64,000 bases of DNA from Symbiodinium natans (GCA_905221605.1 CAJNDS010002263.1:275501-339500), one strand, 5' to 3'. Shown: positions 42,011 through 54,530, counted from the first letter of the stretch. Numbers and translations: made by a program. Notes: generated by a model from the letters alone, not told the origin.

Positions 42011-44792
42011 AGGTGGCGATGGAGACTATAGCCCTCTTAAGGTTTTTGTGTTTTTATCCATATAAAACCCAAGGGAATACAAAACAATCGCTATCTTGGC
42101 TACCTTTAAAGTTTCTAAGGGGAGTATAGGACTTATGGAAGGGTCTATAGGATTTAGGGAAAATAAGGGAGACGAGTTTGAGGGCGGGGTTGAGGGATCG
42201 AGGCAAGGAGTGCGTCGTGGTGCTTCGTGCAGCTGAAGCCCTAAACCCGAATTAGAGCTTGGAAGGTGTAGCTGTCCTAATACGCAAAAAAGTTTGCATC
42301 GCCATCTCAGATGTGACTGCATAGCAATTAACAAGCGTCAGCAAGCAGTCAAGGCTGCGCGAAGAGGCACCCGTCTAGGAAAGACCTGTTCGCTGCGCAC
42401 AGGCTGTGAGCGCAAGGCTTTGGCACCACAGCTTGCGGAGGGTTTCAGGGCCTACTCGATCAGGGGGCTCAGCTCCTCAGATCTGGCAAAGATATTAATA
42501 TCAATGGGTTTAGGGTTTAGGGTTTAGGGTTTAGGGTTTAGGGTTTAGGGTGCCGAGCGAGTCGCTGTGCTGGCCGCCTTGCATACGCACATAGCGTGTA
42601 GAGATGGCAGCTTCTCGGAGTCGCCAGCTTGAACCTTCAGCGGCTGGGTTTGGGGTTTAGGGTTCAGGGTTTAGGGTTTAGGGTTTAGGGGAAAATTTTG
42701 AGAGACGGTCAGGCGGTCAAGGTTCGAAGTCGTTGTTGAGGATCCAGGGCTTTGCTCGTAGGGGCCCTGATTCCCTCTAAGCTGCTTGGGAGGTCCTCTA
42801 CTACCCGTCTGATTGTCCGTTTCTTGTTGGGGTTAGTTCCCCTTTTTTTTTGCAAACTGAAACAAAGGACAAAGGAGCCCCTTCTTCGTGCTGGGGTTGA
42901 CTTTGGGCAACCTAGAGACTTCGAGAAGCCGCCGGGTCGGTTTTGGCATTCCAGCGCCAGGATTGTCCAGTCAAGCCTGTCGGACTTGATGTTCTAGCCT
43001 TATCGGGTCATATGTCTGAGGTGATGAGATTGGTACTTGCATGGCCCCTGTATTCTTCTGTAGGGTTTAGGGCTACGGGGGAAGATCGAAGCCTGGGTTC
43101 ATAAGGGTGAAGATCGAAAAGGGTGCAGGATTGACTGGCCAAGGCGTTGCCAGTCCTGTTGTCCAAATCTGTTGTGGGTTTTGCTGGCCATTCCTTTTGA
43201 GTCACGTCCAAAGACATTTAGATGTCAATGCTGCTGTTCCCATCATTCCGTCTGATGCGACTGGACTTTGCAAAAGGGTGGCCAGGGTACGTGAAGGTGA
43301 TGCAGGTGGTTTTGCAGTGCTCTGCATACCAGCGCCTGTGAAACGCCCGCCTTGTGACTCGGTTGTCACTTGTCCTTCCGGACCACATCATGGCCTATGT
43401 CAAGCCCCACATGCCAATGAATGCCATGCCAAAAAGACCCAAAGCGTCCCATGGCATTTGCATGCAGAGAAGACATCCATCTAACTGCGAGACGGACTTC
43501 CCAAGACCTATCAGCTGTCTGGGCATCCCTCAGGTCCATTCTAGACGCCCAAGCAGTGGGCAGAAGCTGGATGAGGCGGGGCACTGGCTTTGAAACCGAG
43601 GTGGGCCGTCATCATCACAGAAACGCGTGCTACATTGTTTTGAGGTTGCATTCTGCTACGCAAAGGTCCATCTGCTAGTTTGGGGGTAAAAAACAGCCTT
43701 GATGCTGCCTGTGGATGGCTGTGAGTGGAGCTTGTGCTGCAAGGTTCACTTACTGCATTGTCGCCACCTACACCTACAGCTTTGGCCCCTTGCCACGCCT
43801 GGGGGTCTTCGACGCTCAAGTCTGAGGTTTGGGTTTGGTTTGTGGCCAAAAGGTTTGAAAGATGGCCGCAGCCACGTAAGTAAGTCCTTCTGAGAACCTC
43901 CACTCGATACACTTTGTTGACGCCAAGGTGGCGGCATTGCGCGAGATGTCATCGCAAGGCTCGTTGAAGGGCTCGACTCCAATCGGTGGGACTATGCCAC
44001 TCTTTCCTGGGTGTTGTTTTTGTGTTATGTATGCCGTTCTAAGTGCCATGCCTTGGGATCTTTGAATCTTAACTTGCTGACACTAGGGGTAGGGGTTTAG
44101 GATCATGCTTAAGGTGCATAAGGTTTAGAGCTTTCAGGGTGCAGCGCATCCGAACTCTTAGTCTTTCCCGGAAGGCCGTCCGAGGGTTGAGGGCTGAACA
44201 GCGAGATCATCTTGGGCTTTGAGTGTACCTACCTCCGAGTGTTGCTACTGCATGGGGGTTCAAGCTTATGTGGATACTCGAAAGCCCTGCATTCAACCTC
44301 GTACTCGAAGGCACAACAAAACACAATAAGTCTGCTCCCTCTGACAACTAGCAGCCGCCCAGCCGTAACAAGAAAGGTGCTTGCTGGGTCCACCGGCGGG
44401 TGCCGCCATACCCTCAGCGCTCCTGTAAAGGAGCTGGGGTGGGTTTGCGGGTCCGGAATGGATTCGGCTCACAGGCTTACGCTTGTTCAGAAGTTTGTCC
44501 AGCTCACTGAAGTGCTTGGAGTCATCCGGTTCGCTGGTGGCTCGACAGTTCACATTCTTGCTCAGAACCAAGTGTCAACGAGCCCAGGAAGAAAGAAGAC
44601 CTTGGAAAGTCAAAATAGAGTCCATGTGCAAGCGCTGCTGAACCCACCAGCTTTTGCCATGATAGTGGCTACTCCAAGCCGCAGCGGATGGAGGTTTCCG
44701 AAATTAGGGGGTGCCATTAGTATGGTCCTGATGATACGGAGGGAATCCTGCTATTTGCCTATCAGGGGTCCCTTATCTTCGTAAGCTGCCGG
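42011..44792. other. No gene recognised; two TTTAGGG blocks
   Basis: Telomere-type blocks lie at 42,506-42,552 and about 42,650-42,690. Frames at 43,107-43,912 overlap on both strands with no domain. A 190-codon frame at 44,212-44,784, just before the hydrolase gene, starts at TTG and shows no domain. Confidence 0.5.
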
Positions 44793-46239
44793 ATGGAGCC
44801 GATAAGAACCCAGAATCTACGCGCTGAGCTGGACGCACTGCTCCAGAAGCATGGGGTGCATGGTGTGCCTGGGACCTGAGTTGGCACACTGCATAGTGGC
44901 TTCCCGATATTAAGTTCTATGTCGTTCGCCCCCATAACTAGGCTATTCAGGCACTTGAGGTTCGGATGTTTTTGTTTCCAGCCTATGTCAAGACGGGGTG
45001 CTTAACTGCCGTGGAGCCAAGGTCAGTATTGCCTTGAATGGTCCGGTGAGTCATCTCGATATCGCGGCGGGCACTGCAGATGGTTCGGCACCACTGACCC
45101 CACGGCACTGGATGGAACATGCCTCGCTGAGCAAGACGGTGGCGTCTGTGTTTGCCACGCAGTACTTCGCCGACAAGGGCATTCCTTTGACAGAGTCTGT
45201 TAACGTGCTTCTTGCCCGCACAGACTCGCCCTTTCGCTTGCGTGCCGGCAGTGGCATGCCAGAATCATGGGCGGACCGTGTCCAGCTACGTCATCTCATG
45301 GACCACAGCGGCCTTGGAATGCATTATGTGCATGGCGTTAAGCTCGACACCGACTTCCCACCGGTGCTCTCGCTTATCGGCGGCAAACGCAGTGACCTTG
45401 GCTATGAGGCCATCGAGGTCAATAAGGAGCCAGGGACATGCTTCGGCTATTCAGGTGGTGGCTTCCTGGTCTTGCAGCATCTCATAGAGGAGATGGAGGG
45501 TGTGGCTGCGGAGGTGGTGTGCCGCCCCTTCCTGGATATCGTGGGCCTCTCCGATTTCAGTTTCGACCCTCGCACTTTGCCCCGTGCACGCGGCCGCTAC
45601 GCCCTCGGCTTTTCGGATGCCGGCAACGTCATCGCCCCTCCCGTCGGGCGCCTGGCCTTTCCGGCCTTCGCCGCCGGCGCCCTGGGCACACCCCGGGCGC
45701 TGGCCAACTTCTGGGCCGAGCTCATCGCAGCGTGTGCAGACCCCGAAGCGCACTCCCCAATCGCGCACGGGACAGCCATGGCAGTGCTGCGCGACTATGT
45801 GTGCGATGTTGGGTCGGTCGAGTTCATGGGGGCCTACATGGGTCTCGGGGTCTTTGTCATGGATGCTGGACCAAACAAAGTGGCCGTGCACCAGGCGGCA
45901 AACGAGGGATTCCGGGGAGTCTACATTGCCTGCTTCGAGGGCCCCGACGCAGGCAAGGTGATGGTGGTGCTCAGCAACGGGGACAACAACGCTGCCTTGC
46001 TCAACGCAGAGGTGGCGCGACTGCTGCTGCGCAGGTGGGAGTGGCAAGGCATCAACATGACCACACTTGATGCAGACACGGATTTCGCCTTCCACGGTAT
46101 TCCGCAGGAGCAGATTGTCAATCAAGCATACAAGGCTCTCGTGTTCAGCGCTTTCCAACCTGGCCCTAGTAGGCCTAGCACTCTTAAGCGCTCGCTGGAT
46201 CCAAACCCTGACCGGCAAACTGCAAAAGAAGCGAGCTGA
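44793..46239 (+). CDS. Serine beta-lactamase-like hydrolase (class C / esterase B family)
   Basis: Exon 1 starts at ATG 44,793 and encodes the family's N-terminal helix (LRAELDALLQKHGVHGVPG). The intron runs from about 44,867-44,875 to about 44,981; a polypyrimidine acceptor (TTTTTGTTTCCAG) ends at 44,981, and a GA or GC donor keeps frame. Exon 2 runs to the TGA at 46,237-46,239. Catalytic SLSK (Ser-x-x-Lys) is at 45,124-45,135, the YSGGGF variant of the Tyr motif at 45,448-45,465, and the HQAANEGFRG segment, equivalent to the third active-site motif, at 45,889-45,918. The product, about 445 residues, matches the usual domain length. All active-site elements are present, so an active hydrolase is expected; the substrate is unknown and members include esterases and peptidases as well as beta-lactamases. 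No signal peptide is obvious. Confidence 0.9.
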
Positions 46240-47584
46240 CATCGCCATCATTGTGGTGCTGCCACTCCGCTAACCTCAAAGCTCTCCTGAACTCTCTGAA
46301 TAGCGGCGGGAAAGCACTTCGCTCGCCCTGTCTATGCCCTGTCTCCTCTTCTGCTGCATCCTGGTATGCGCCCGCTTTTGAGCTAGACTCGACCCTAATC
46401 CCTGATATCAAGGCGCGAATCTTCGTGGTTTCTGGCTGCTTTTGCGATGATGTGTCGACTGGTAGGTTTCGCAGCGGCTAGGAGCCATTGGCGCACATTC
46501 CTGGCCTGTGCTAAGGTCGGAAACCTTGCGGCGGCTGTGGTGCGGGTCTCGGGCATTCTCGATATACAACTCTAACATCCACAAGCTTCGGCAGGGGCAA
46601 CGCCGGCGTGGCAACCGCAGCACCAAAGCTTTGTGACATGGGCGCAAGCTGCCCGGAACGAAGCCCGAACTCCCGTGTCCGACTGGCCAGAGCCGCACCA
46701 CAGGCCCAGCACATGAACCGAAGATACCCGTATTTTCTTGACGGAGTCTGAGATAATGACTCAATATTGATGTCCAAAGCCTACCTACGTATATACACGC
46801 TGTAAGATCTACTGCCGAAAGGGTCTTATTTCGAAGATCGCGCAGTATCGCTGTGCTTTCTCCAACTGCCTTCGACCCTCAACCCTGAAGCCTAAAACCC
46901 TACATGAGCTCCAATCATTTGTCCTAAGCCCTTAGACGCGAAAATGTCTCCGAAAGTACTCCAAAACCCAAACATGAGCTCCTGAAAGCACACCAAAAAG
47001 CCAGAGGCCCTGCCAGGCATCCTCTCCACCGTCGGGGCCCCCAAGAGCGCAAGGGACCGGCAGAGTTTCAGAGTTTTTGGAGGCGGGGTTCCAGAAAAGG
47101 GGGGGCGGGCCGAAGGAGGTTCGAGCCAAAGGGAGCTTAGGGTTAAGTCGCACCAACTCAGGACTGTCAGACGATGCTGGCGATGTACTCGTAAGAAGTA
47201 GGTATTGGTATCTGCGCCCACAAGATCGTAGCCTTCAAGAGTTTGCAGTGCTCACGGCCGTCTCCCATTGCTGCGTCTCCCATTGATGCAGGCCCGTTCT
47301 CGTGCTTCGAACTCGTTTAGGCCCTAGTTCTAAATATGGCCTACGCAGGAAGAAAGTAGCGCGACTTGGGCTAAAACTGAACCATCTGTTCTTGGGCCAC
47401 TGGGCCACACTTGAACCTCGACGGTGGTCTAAGGTTCTCTACCTTTGCCTTCTTGCGTACAAAGGCCAGACACTGAGCGCGTGACGGCACACTGTTCCTG
47501 TTGATGCGGGGCCTCATAATTACGGTACTCCATACTCCAAAAGAAACCATCGTTTCATTGCGAGCGCCCAGGGGGTCCGCTAAT
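46240..47584. other. No gene recognised
   Basis: Unique sequence with weak open frames on both strands (longest 46,408-46,764 minus, 118 codons, no domain). Confidence 0.55.
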
Positions 47585-47808
47585 TGATGTTGCCCCACTT
47601 GCCCCACTTGCCCCACTTGCCTTTCCAGAAGAGCTAATTGATGTTGCCCCACTTGCCCCACTTGCCCCACTTGGTGGCCCGGAAAAGCTAATTGATGTTG
47701 CCCCACTTGCCCCACTTGCCCCACTTGCCCCACTTGCCCCAGTTACCCAGGCAGCAGGGATTACTCCTGAGGCAAGTGGGGCAAGTGGGGCAAGTGGGGC
47801 AAGTGGGG
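47585..47808. repeat. CCCCACTTG minisatellite with inverted arm
   Basis: Three clusters of CCCCACTTG units, each preceded by an AGCTAATTGATGTTG-like phrase, are followed after a 35-bp spacer (about 47,740-47,772) by the reverse complement, GGGGCAAGT units. The last cluster and the inverted arm could form a long hairpin. Confidence 0.9.
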
Positions 47809-47814
47809 ATGCGT

Positions 47815-49735
47815 TGGGCCGACATGCAAAAAAGCTGGCCGACATGCAGGAAATGCTGCCCGAGATGCATGGAGTGGTGGCCCGAGATGCAAAAAAAAAC
47901 TCAGGGTGGCGGGCGGATGTTTCGGGTTGGTGGCCCGAGATGCATAAAAGCTCAGAGGGTCTGGCGGATGTTTCGGGTTGGTGGCCAGAGATGCAATAAA
48001 CTCAGCGGGTCGGGAGATTTTCCATAGGGAATAGTACAGTAAAGAGAAGGGGGCCATTCTGGCCGTTCTTCTGGGTCGGCTGCCCGCGATGCAAAAAAAA
48101 TCTCGCTCTCCGTTCTAAATAGTAAATAGTAAATAGTAAAAAAAACAGTAAATCTGCTGGCCGACATTCAGGGTTGGTGGCCCGCGATGCACAAAATCCA
48201 GGTTTCGCGAAATTTTCCATAGGGAATAGTACAGAGTAAACAGAAGGGGTGCCATTCTGGCCGTTCTTCTGGGTCGGCTGCCCGCGATGCAAGGAATTCT
48301 CGCTCTCCGTTCTAAATAGTAAATAGTAAATAGTAAAAAAAAACAGTAAATCTGCTGGCCGACATTCAGGGTTGGTGGCCCGCGATGCAAAAAATCCAGG
48401 TTTCGCGAAATTTTCCATAGGGAATAGTACAGAGTAAATAGAAGGGGGCCACTCAGGCCGTGAATAGTACAGAGTAAATAGAAGGGGGCCATTCTGGCCG
48501 TTCTTCTGGGTCGGCTGCCCGCGATGCAAGGAATTCTCGCTCTCCGTTCTAAATAGAAAATAGTAAAAAGGAAAACAGTAAATCTGCTGGCCGACATTCA
48601 GGGTTGGTGGCCCGCGATGCAAAAAATCTCGGTTTCGGGAGATTTTCCATAGGGAATAGTACAGAGTAAACAGAAGGGGGCCATTCTGGCCGTTCTTCTG
48701 GGTCGGCTGCCCGCGATGCAAAAAAAATCTCGCTCTCCGTTCTAAATAGTAAATAGTAAATAGTAAAAAAAAACAGTAAATCTGCTGGCCGACATTCAGG
48801 GTTGGTGGCCCGCGATGCACAAAATCCAGGTTTCGCGAAATTTTCCATAGGGAATAGTACAGAGTAAATAGAAGGGGGCCACTCAGGCCGTGAATAGTAC
48901 AGAGTAAATAGAAGGGGGCCATTCTGGCCGTTCTTCTGGGTCGGCTGCCCGCGATGCAAGGAATTCTCGCTCTCCGTTCTAAATAGAAAATAGTAAATAG
49001 TAAAAAAACAGTAAATCTGCTGGCCGACATTCAGGGTTGGTGGCCCGCGATGCAAAAAATCTCGGTTTCGGGAGATTTTCCATAGGGAGTAGTAGTACAG
49101 AGTAAACAGAAGGGGGCCATTCTGGCCGTTCTTCTGGGTCGGCTGCCCGCGATGCAAAAAAAATCTCGCTCTCCGTTCTAAATAGTAAATAGTAAATAGT
49201 AAAAAACAGTAAACTGCTGGCCGACATTCAGGGTTGGTGGCCCGCGATGCAAAAAATCCAGGTTTCGGGAAATTTTCCATAGGGAATAGTACAGAGCAAA
49301 AAAAGAAGCGGGGCCATTCTGGCCGTTCTTCTGGGTCGGCTGCCCGCGATGCAAAAAAAGCTCGCTCTCCGTTCTAAATAGTAAATAGTAAATAGTAAAT
49401 AGTAAATAGTAAATAGTAAAAAACAGTAAATCTGCTGGCCGACATTCAGGGTTGGTGGCCCGCGATGCAAAAAATCCAGGTTTCGGGAGATTTTCCATGG
49501 GGAATAGTACAGAGTAAATAGAAGGGGGGGCCATTCTGGCCGTTCTTCTGGGTCGGCTGCCCGCGATGCAAAAAAAAATCTCGCTCTCCGTTCTAATAGT
49601 ATATTGTAAATAGTAAAAAAAAAAAAAAAAGTAAATCTGCTGGCCGACATTCAGGGTTGGTGGCCCGCGATGCAAAATTCCAGGTTTCGGGAATAGTAAA
49701 TCGTAAATAGTACAAAACAGTAAATATGCTTGTTT
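47815..49735. repeat. Tandem array, about eight units of 200-235 bp
   Basis: Each unit contains TGGCCGACATTCAGGG, GGCCCGCGATGCA, TTTTCCATAGGGAATAG, GGGGGCCATTCTGGCCG, GGTCGGCTGCCCGCGATGCA, CGCTCTCCGTTCTAA and a (TAGTAAA)n stretch of variable length. Copies of the first landmark start near 48,153, 48,353, 48,583, 48,782, 49,017, 49,215, 49,434 and 49,637. The repeat is open on the minus strand over 140-342 codons in several frames; this follows from the unit and is not taken as coding. Indels between copies shift the frame. Confidence 0.93.
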
Positions 49736-49739
49736 TTGC

Positions 49740-49906
49740 ATCTCGGGCCGCTAACCCTGCATGTCGGCCAACTGTTTTGCATGTCGGCCCGACGGCTGGC
49801 GACGCAAGACAGCTCTTGCATCTCGGGCAGCTCCATGCATCTCGGGCAGCTTTTCCTGCATGTCGGCCAGCCAGTTCCCAGTGGGGCAAGTGGGGCAAGT
49901 GAGGCA
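49740..49906. repeat. Inverted partner of the array's left edge
   Basis: Modules TGCATGTCGGCC and TGCATCTCGGGC here are reverse complements of GGCCGACATGCA and GCCCGAGATGCA at 47,815-47,900, in mirrored order, and are followed by GTGGGGCAA units mirroring 47,700-47,740. The tandem array is therefore enclosed by an imperfect inverted repeat of about 150 bp. Confidence 0.85.
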
Positions 49907-49909
49907 AGC

Positions 49910-50279
49910 GCCCCCCCCCCCCCCCCCCCCCCCGCCCCCGCGCCACAAGTCTGCCTCAAATCAGGCTGCGTTTGGCACCTTGAGTGCTGTTGGACCCTAA
50001 AATGACCCTAAAATGACCAACCTAGCCACACGTCTGCCTCAAATCGGGCTGCATTCAAGGCAGACCTGTGGCTGGGGCTGGTTGGGGGCAGACCCTAGCC
50101 AAGTAGAACCTCGAGTGCTATTGGACTCGGACAGACCCTAAAGTAACCAACCAGCCACAAGTCTGCCTCAAATCTCGCTGCAATTGAGGCAGACTTGTGG
50201 CTGGGACTCGTTGAGGGCATACCCTTGCCATGTAAAACCTCAAGTGCTATTGGACTCGGACACACCCTAAAATGATCTG
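49910..50279. repeat. C-tract and fold-back repeats
   Basis: A C-tract lies at about 49,910-49,936. About three copies of a 110-125-bp unit follow. In the copy at about 50,152-50,206, CAGCCACAAGTCTGCCTCAA and its exact reverse complement form 20-bp arms around a short loop; the copy at about 50,028-50,078 has the same fold with mismatches. Confidence 0.85.
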
Positions 50280-50575
50280 GGGCAAGTAGGGCAAGTGGGG
50301 CACGTGAGGCAAGTGGGGCAAGCCCCCCCCCCCCTCCCCCCGCCCCTTGGCCTCGCCGCGCCACAAGTCTGCCTCAAACCCGGCTGCCACTTGCCCCGCT
50401 TGCCCCACGCCCCACTTGCAGGGTGGGCTGGGGTAGGAGGGTGGCGAGTGGGCAAGTGGAAATCACTTAGCGGTTAAGGCAGGGCAAGTGGGGCAAGTGG
50501 GGCAAGTGGGGCAAAGTGGTTTTCGGTAAGGGAGCACAGCAAGTGGGGCAAGCGGGGCAAGTGGCAGAAATCACT
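50280..50575. repeat. Second CCCCACTTG-type minisatellite region
   Basis: GGGGCAAGT units in several clusters, a C-tract at about 50,326-50,341, another copy of the CACAAGTCTGCCTCAAA phrase, and a duplicated AATCACTTAGCGGT phrase (about 50,461 and 50,570). Confidence 0.85.
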
Positions 50576-50907
50576 TAGCGGTCCCCGTTTGCACGCGCAC
50601 TGGTTTCGTTTGGATCTTGAATGTTGCAAAGAGTCCCGGAGCCTCAGCCTCAAAACACCCAAGCAGTGGAACAACAGCATGCGCAGTAAACTCTGTCATA
50701 ACAGTTGATTCACCAATCACAAACCCTTACGTCCCGAGAGAGCCAACAGAAACCCCAAGCAAGCAGAACAACTTACACAGACTGTGGCGTTATAGTACAA
50801 ACAAGCGGTGGTGTGTTGGGGTGGCTGTCTCCAGTCACAGTCCTTGGCCCGCAGTGCATCCTGAGTGTCAGATACTACTTGTAGTAGGAAGGTGGCAAAG
50901 CAAGCAA

Positions 50908-50958
<51 letters not shown>

Positions 50959-51124
50959 CACACAGACAGAGACCTTGCCCAAAAATGCCTATCTGGACTT
51001 AAGCCCTTAAGCCCTAGCCTGACTGACTCAGTTTGTTATGTAGCTTATATCCCCCCCTCATATTTCCCGTCAAGGGGGTTTCCATAACAACAAACTCCCT
51101 ACTAAACAGACCACGTACTACGAA
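50576..51124. other. No gene recognised; one microsatellite
   Basis: (GCAC)n passing into (CA)n lies at about 50,900-50,967. The 156-codon plus-strand frame crosses this microsatellite and is not supported. Confidence 0.6.
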
Positions 51125-51216
51125 ATCCCTAAACCCTGAACCCTAAACCCTAAACCCTAAACCCCTAAACCCTAAACCCTAAACCCCTAAACCCCTAAGC
51201 CCTAAACCCTAAACCC
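51125..51216 (-). repeat. CCCTAAA block
   Basis: About twelve CCCTAAA units, several with an extra C (CCCCTAAA). Confidence 0.93.
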
Positions 51217-51223
51217 CAGGTAC

Positions 51224-51270
51224 CGGCGCTCAGCTCCTGCAGCTGGGTGTCGGCTTGCCTGTCCTTGCGC
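51224..51270 (-). CDS. Possible minus-strand micro-exon
   Basis: This 47-nt island lies between GGGCCCCCAG| and |GTACCTGGGG on the minus strand. It reads RKDRQADTQLQELSA, helical and normal in composition. The donor sequence matches that of the island at 25,569-25,657 over nine bases, and the donor side runs straight into the CCCTAAA block. The rest of the gene was not found. Confidence 0.3.
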
Positions 51271-53680
51271 CTGGGGGCCCAGGAAGCAGGTTTTCGTTCC
51301 CGGGTGGTTCTCTAACTTAGAGTCCCTTCAAGATCCCTTTTCTGGGGTCCTATATGGGTTTGTGTTTTTTTTGGGGGGGCTCAGGTTTAAGAAGGGCACA
51401 CGTAACATACCCCGAAACATACCCCCGAAACATACCCCGTAACATACCCCCGAAACATACCCCGACCCCAACACCTGTCGCGCGCCTCCCCATTAAATAC
51501 AAACCCATATAGAGTACTGCGCCCTGTGATGTAAGGACCCTAAAAAGGACCCTCATTTAGAGAGATACCCCCCCTCCTGGCTTTACGACAGTTACTCGTT
51601 GTTGTTGGGGCTTAGGGCCTTGTAGGATTTTGGAAGTTCGGGGTTTAGGAGGGAATACATTGTTATGGGGCTTTAGATTTATAAATATGTCCTGGGGTCT
51701 TTTTCTGGCCGTAGGAATTATTTTGTATTTTCATTTATATAATATTCAGAGGACAAGGTGCCCTCAAACAAAATTCGAGTTCGTCTGCCCTGAAAGGTCC
51801 TTCTTAAAACCAGATACCCTTGAAAAGGGCCCTAGAAACCCTGAAATCTAGTGGTCCATTGAGGGTTGACAGGAGTAGAGGGGCTCGTGGATTTGGGTTC
51901 AGGGTTCGGGTTCAAGGTTTGTGTCCCCAGATCAAGAGCGGCAGCCTCCTAGGAAACAGCAACAACACCCACCCGCTTGCCCTGAAAGCCAGGATTGTAC
52001 TCAAACCCTACAGCCTAACCCGGCCGGTCTGCTTGGCGGGTGGAAAAAATCCCTTCGCCCCCCCCCCCCCCCCCAACCCCAAGAGTCGCACCAAAAAAAG
52101 ACTGTAGAGTCAGGGCCCTCTTCCATGGGGCCGGCTTAGCGCTGGCTGTTTGAGCCGCGGGTGCCGTCCCCCCGAGGTGTGTGTTTCGGCTTGGGCTCTA
52201 GGTTTTAGGGTTCAGGGATTTCAGTTGGAGAGCTGTGAATTGAAACGTGCTATGCTGCCTAGAGTCCTGGACCCGGATGATGGTTTCTTTCTTGTTTGGA
52301 TTTTATTTGGGGGGGACCTGGGTTTATCATGTCTGTACTGACTGTAAAACGGTCGGAGCCCCAACAAGGAACTTCAAGAAACGACGATTGCAGGTCTAGG
52401 TCCTCGCTTTGTGCGCTGGTTGCTTGATGCCCGCTGACCGCTGAGGCTCTGTTCCTGGCTTTGAAGACAAGGAAGCACCCCACGGGGCTGACCACATACC
52501 GATATACCGTACTTGCACAACTTTTTTTTTTACACTCGGTAGAGGGCACAAGGGCAGCGGGGGACGGGGGGAGCAACCCTAAACCTATAAATCCGAATTC
52601 GTTACCGTCTGATGTGCGCTTGCATGGGCGACTGCGGCTTCCAGCCCGATGCCTAGTCCAGCTGCTTGAAAAAGGATCCCCAACCCGAAAAAGTACAATT
52701 TTTTCTAATTTAAGGCATTACCAGCATGTTCGACCCCACCTTGAGAACCCGAAGCCTGCGTTTTTGTAAGGCATGAACTTGTTTGTGCGCTGGAGGTGGA
52801 CTCTAAACACACAAAATCTGCCTCAAACCCCAACCCATGCGTACCCCGGCGAAAGCAAGAAGCCCAAGTTTTGAAGATGGAATCCCTCCCGCTTGGAACT
52901 AGGAGAATAGCTCAAGGAACCCTAAACTCCTGACTCTTACTTGCTCGTTGCTGGTAGGGATATCGAGAATTAGGTTCCCGAAGTAGGTGGATCTAAGGTG
53001 CCTGATTCCTTCGCGACTAAGAACTATAGTAAGCTTATCGTTCATATTCCATATAGACAAGTATGTGTGTATCTATATACATATGCACACCTACATACAT
53101 ATTCACTACATGCATGCGCTCTCCCTCCTATGTATGTGTACACACTATACATACATGCATACATCCATCCATCCACCCATCCATCCATACATACACACAC
53201 ACCCATACATACATACATACATACATACATACATACATACATTTCCTGACGAGACGTACAACCACCTGAAACATCCTGAAAAACACAAATATATCAGTAA
53301 AGTATCCAAACAAAACCTTATGGCGTACGTACCCCTTTCACTAGTCTTTCACTCAAAACCACCCTAAAACGTCGCTATATGAAGATATAGCAGCACACAG
53401 CCACCTGAAGCACCCTGAAAAACAATAATGCAACCGTAAAGTATCTAAAAAACTTCTGGCGGTCTCAGGGAATAGTGAAAAGATATTTGCTCACAGTATT
53501 CTCGCGTCCACGGCACTTACAGCAGATGATGTTTTTGCATCACCTTATGCCTTCTTTATTATATGTGTTTGATGTACAATACTTGTACCCTATATACATA
53601 CATGATGTGGGTACTTCTTCTACTTTCTCTTTGGATTTTCACAGGAGGCAAGTCCTGCAAACATAGGCATAACCCTACGG
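51271..53680. other. No gene recognised; small repeats
   Basis: Contains a 15-16-bp tandem repeat (CATACCCCCGAAA) at about 51,407-51,463, a C-tract at about 52,058-52,074 and a (CATA)n/(CATC)n microsatellite at about 53,146-53,243. Open frames reflect the microsatellite or have no domain. Confidence 0.6.
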
Positions 53681-54530
53681 GATTTGAGGTTTAGGGATTT
53701 AAGTCTCAAGACCTTCAGGGTTATAAGGTTCTACTCCTGCCTAAATACCTTAAACCTGAAACCTGTAAACCCCATAGGGTCTAAATTTAGAGATAAACCC
53801 TGAAAGGACCCGAAACCTTTCAACGTTATAGGGTTTAATGGTTTACAAACCTAAGGTCTGGGCATGTATACCTTCAGCTCCTATGGGGTTAAAGCCTTTG
53901 AGCCTTTCTGGCCCTATAGGGCTTTAGGGCTCAGACCCTAAAAGTTTAGGGCTAAGGTTTAAATGCCTCAACCTTAAACCTTCATGGGCTTAGGTTTAAG
54001 TGCCTAAATCACAGGGTTATAAGGTTCTACTCCTTGGTACTGCCTAAGCCTTAGGCCAATAGGGTTTAAACCCTATAGGGCTAACTCCGTGACGGTTTTG
54101 GAGATAAACACTGCAAACAACTCAAAACCTTTAAATAGGCTTTAATGGTTTACAAACCTAAGGTCTGGGCATGTAGACCTTCAGCGCCTATAGGGTTGAA
54201 ACCTTTGAGCCTTTTTGGGCCCTATAGGGCTTTAGGGTTCAAGCCCCAAACGGTTTAAATGTCTCAACCTTAAACCCTGAGGTTTGGACTTTATGGGCTT
54301 AGGTTGTAATACTTTAAATCTTAAACCCTAAACCTTTAAACATTAAACCTATAGGGTTAAAAGGTTAAAGGTTTAGGTTTAATTGCCGACTTCTGTGCAA
54401 ATGCCTAAATCTTAAACCCCAAACCTTTAAACCTTAACCATATAGGGCTTAAAAGTTAAAGGGTTTGGGTTTAATTGCTTAACCCAAAAGGGCGTCGGGG
54501 TAAACCCTTAAACCAATAGGTCTTAGAGAA
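53681..54530. repeat. CCCTATAGGG-type variant telomere region with a ~110-bp duplication
   Basis: Dense TATAGGG/CCTATAGG variants. The stretch around 53,827-53,937 is repeated with few changes at about 54,138-54,240 (shared phrases TTTACAAACCTAAGGTCTGG, CTATAGGGCTTTAGGG). No gene. Confidence 0.8.

Noticed and set aside
45438-46251. Long alternative-frame ORFs (210 and 266 codons) over the hydrolase gene
   Set aside because: They are shadows of the GC-rich exon; only the chosen frame carries the SxxK, YSG and HQAANEG motifs.
48002-49030. 342-codon minus-strand ORF and its relatives (140-243 codons)
   Set aside because: They are read across tandem 200-235-bp repeats whose indels shift the frame; the products differ only by repeat phase and have no domain.
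50617-51087. 156-codon plus-strand ORF
   Set aside because: It starts at TTG and crosses a (GCAC)n/(CA)n microsatellite; no domain.
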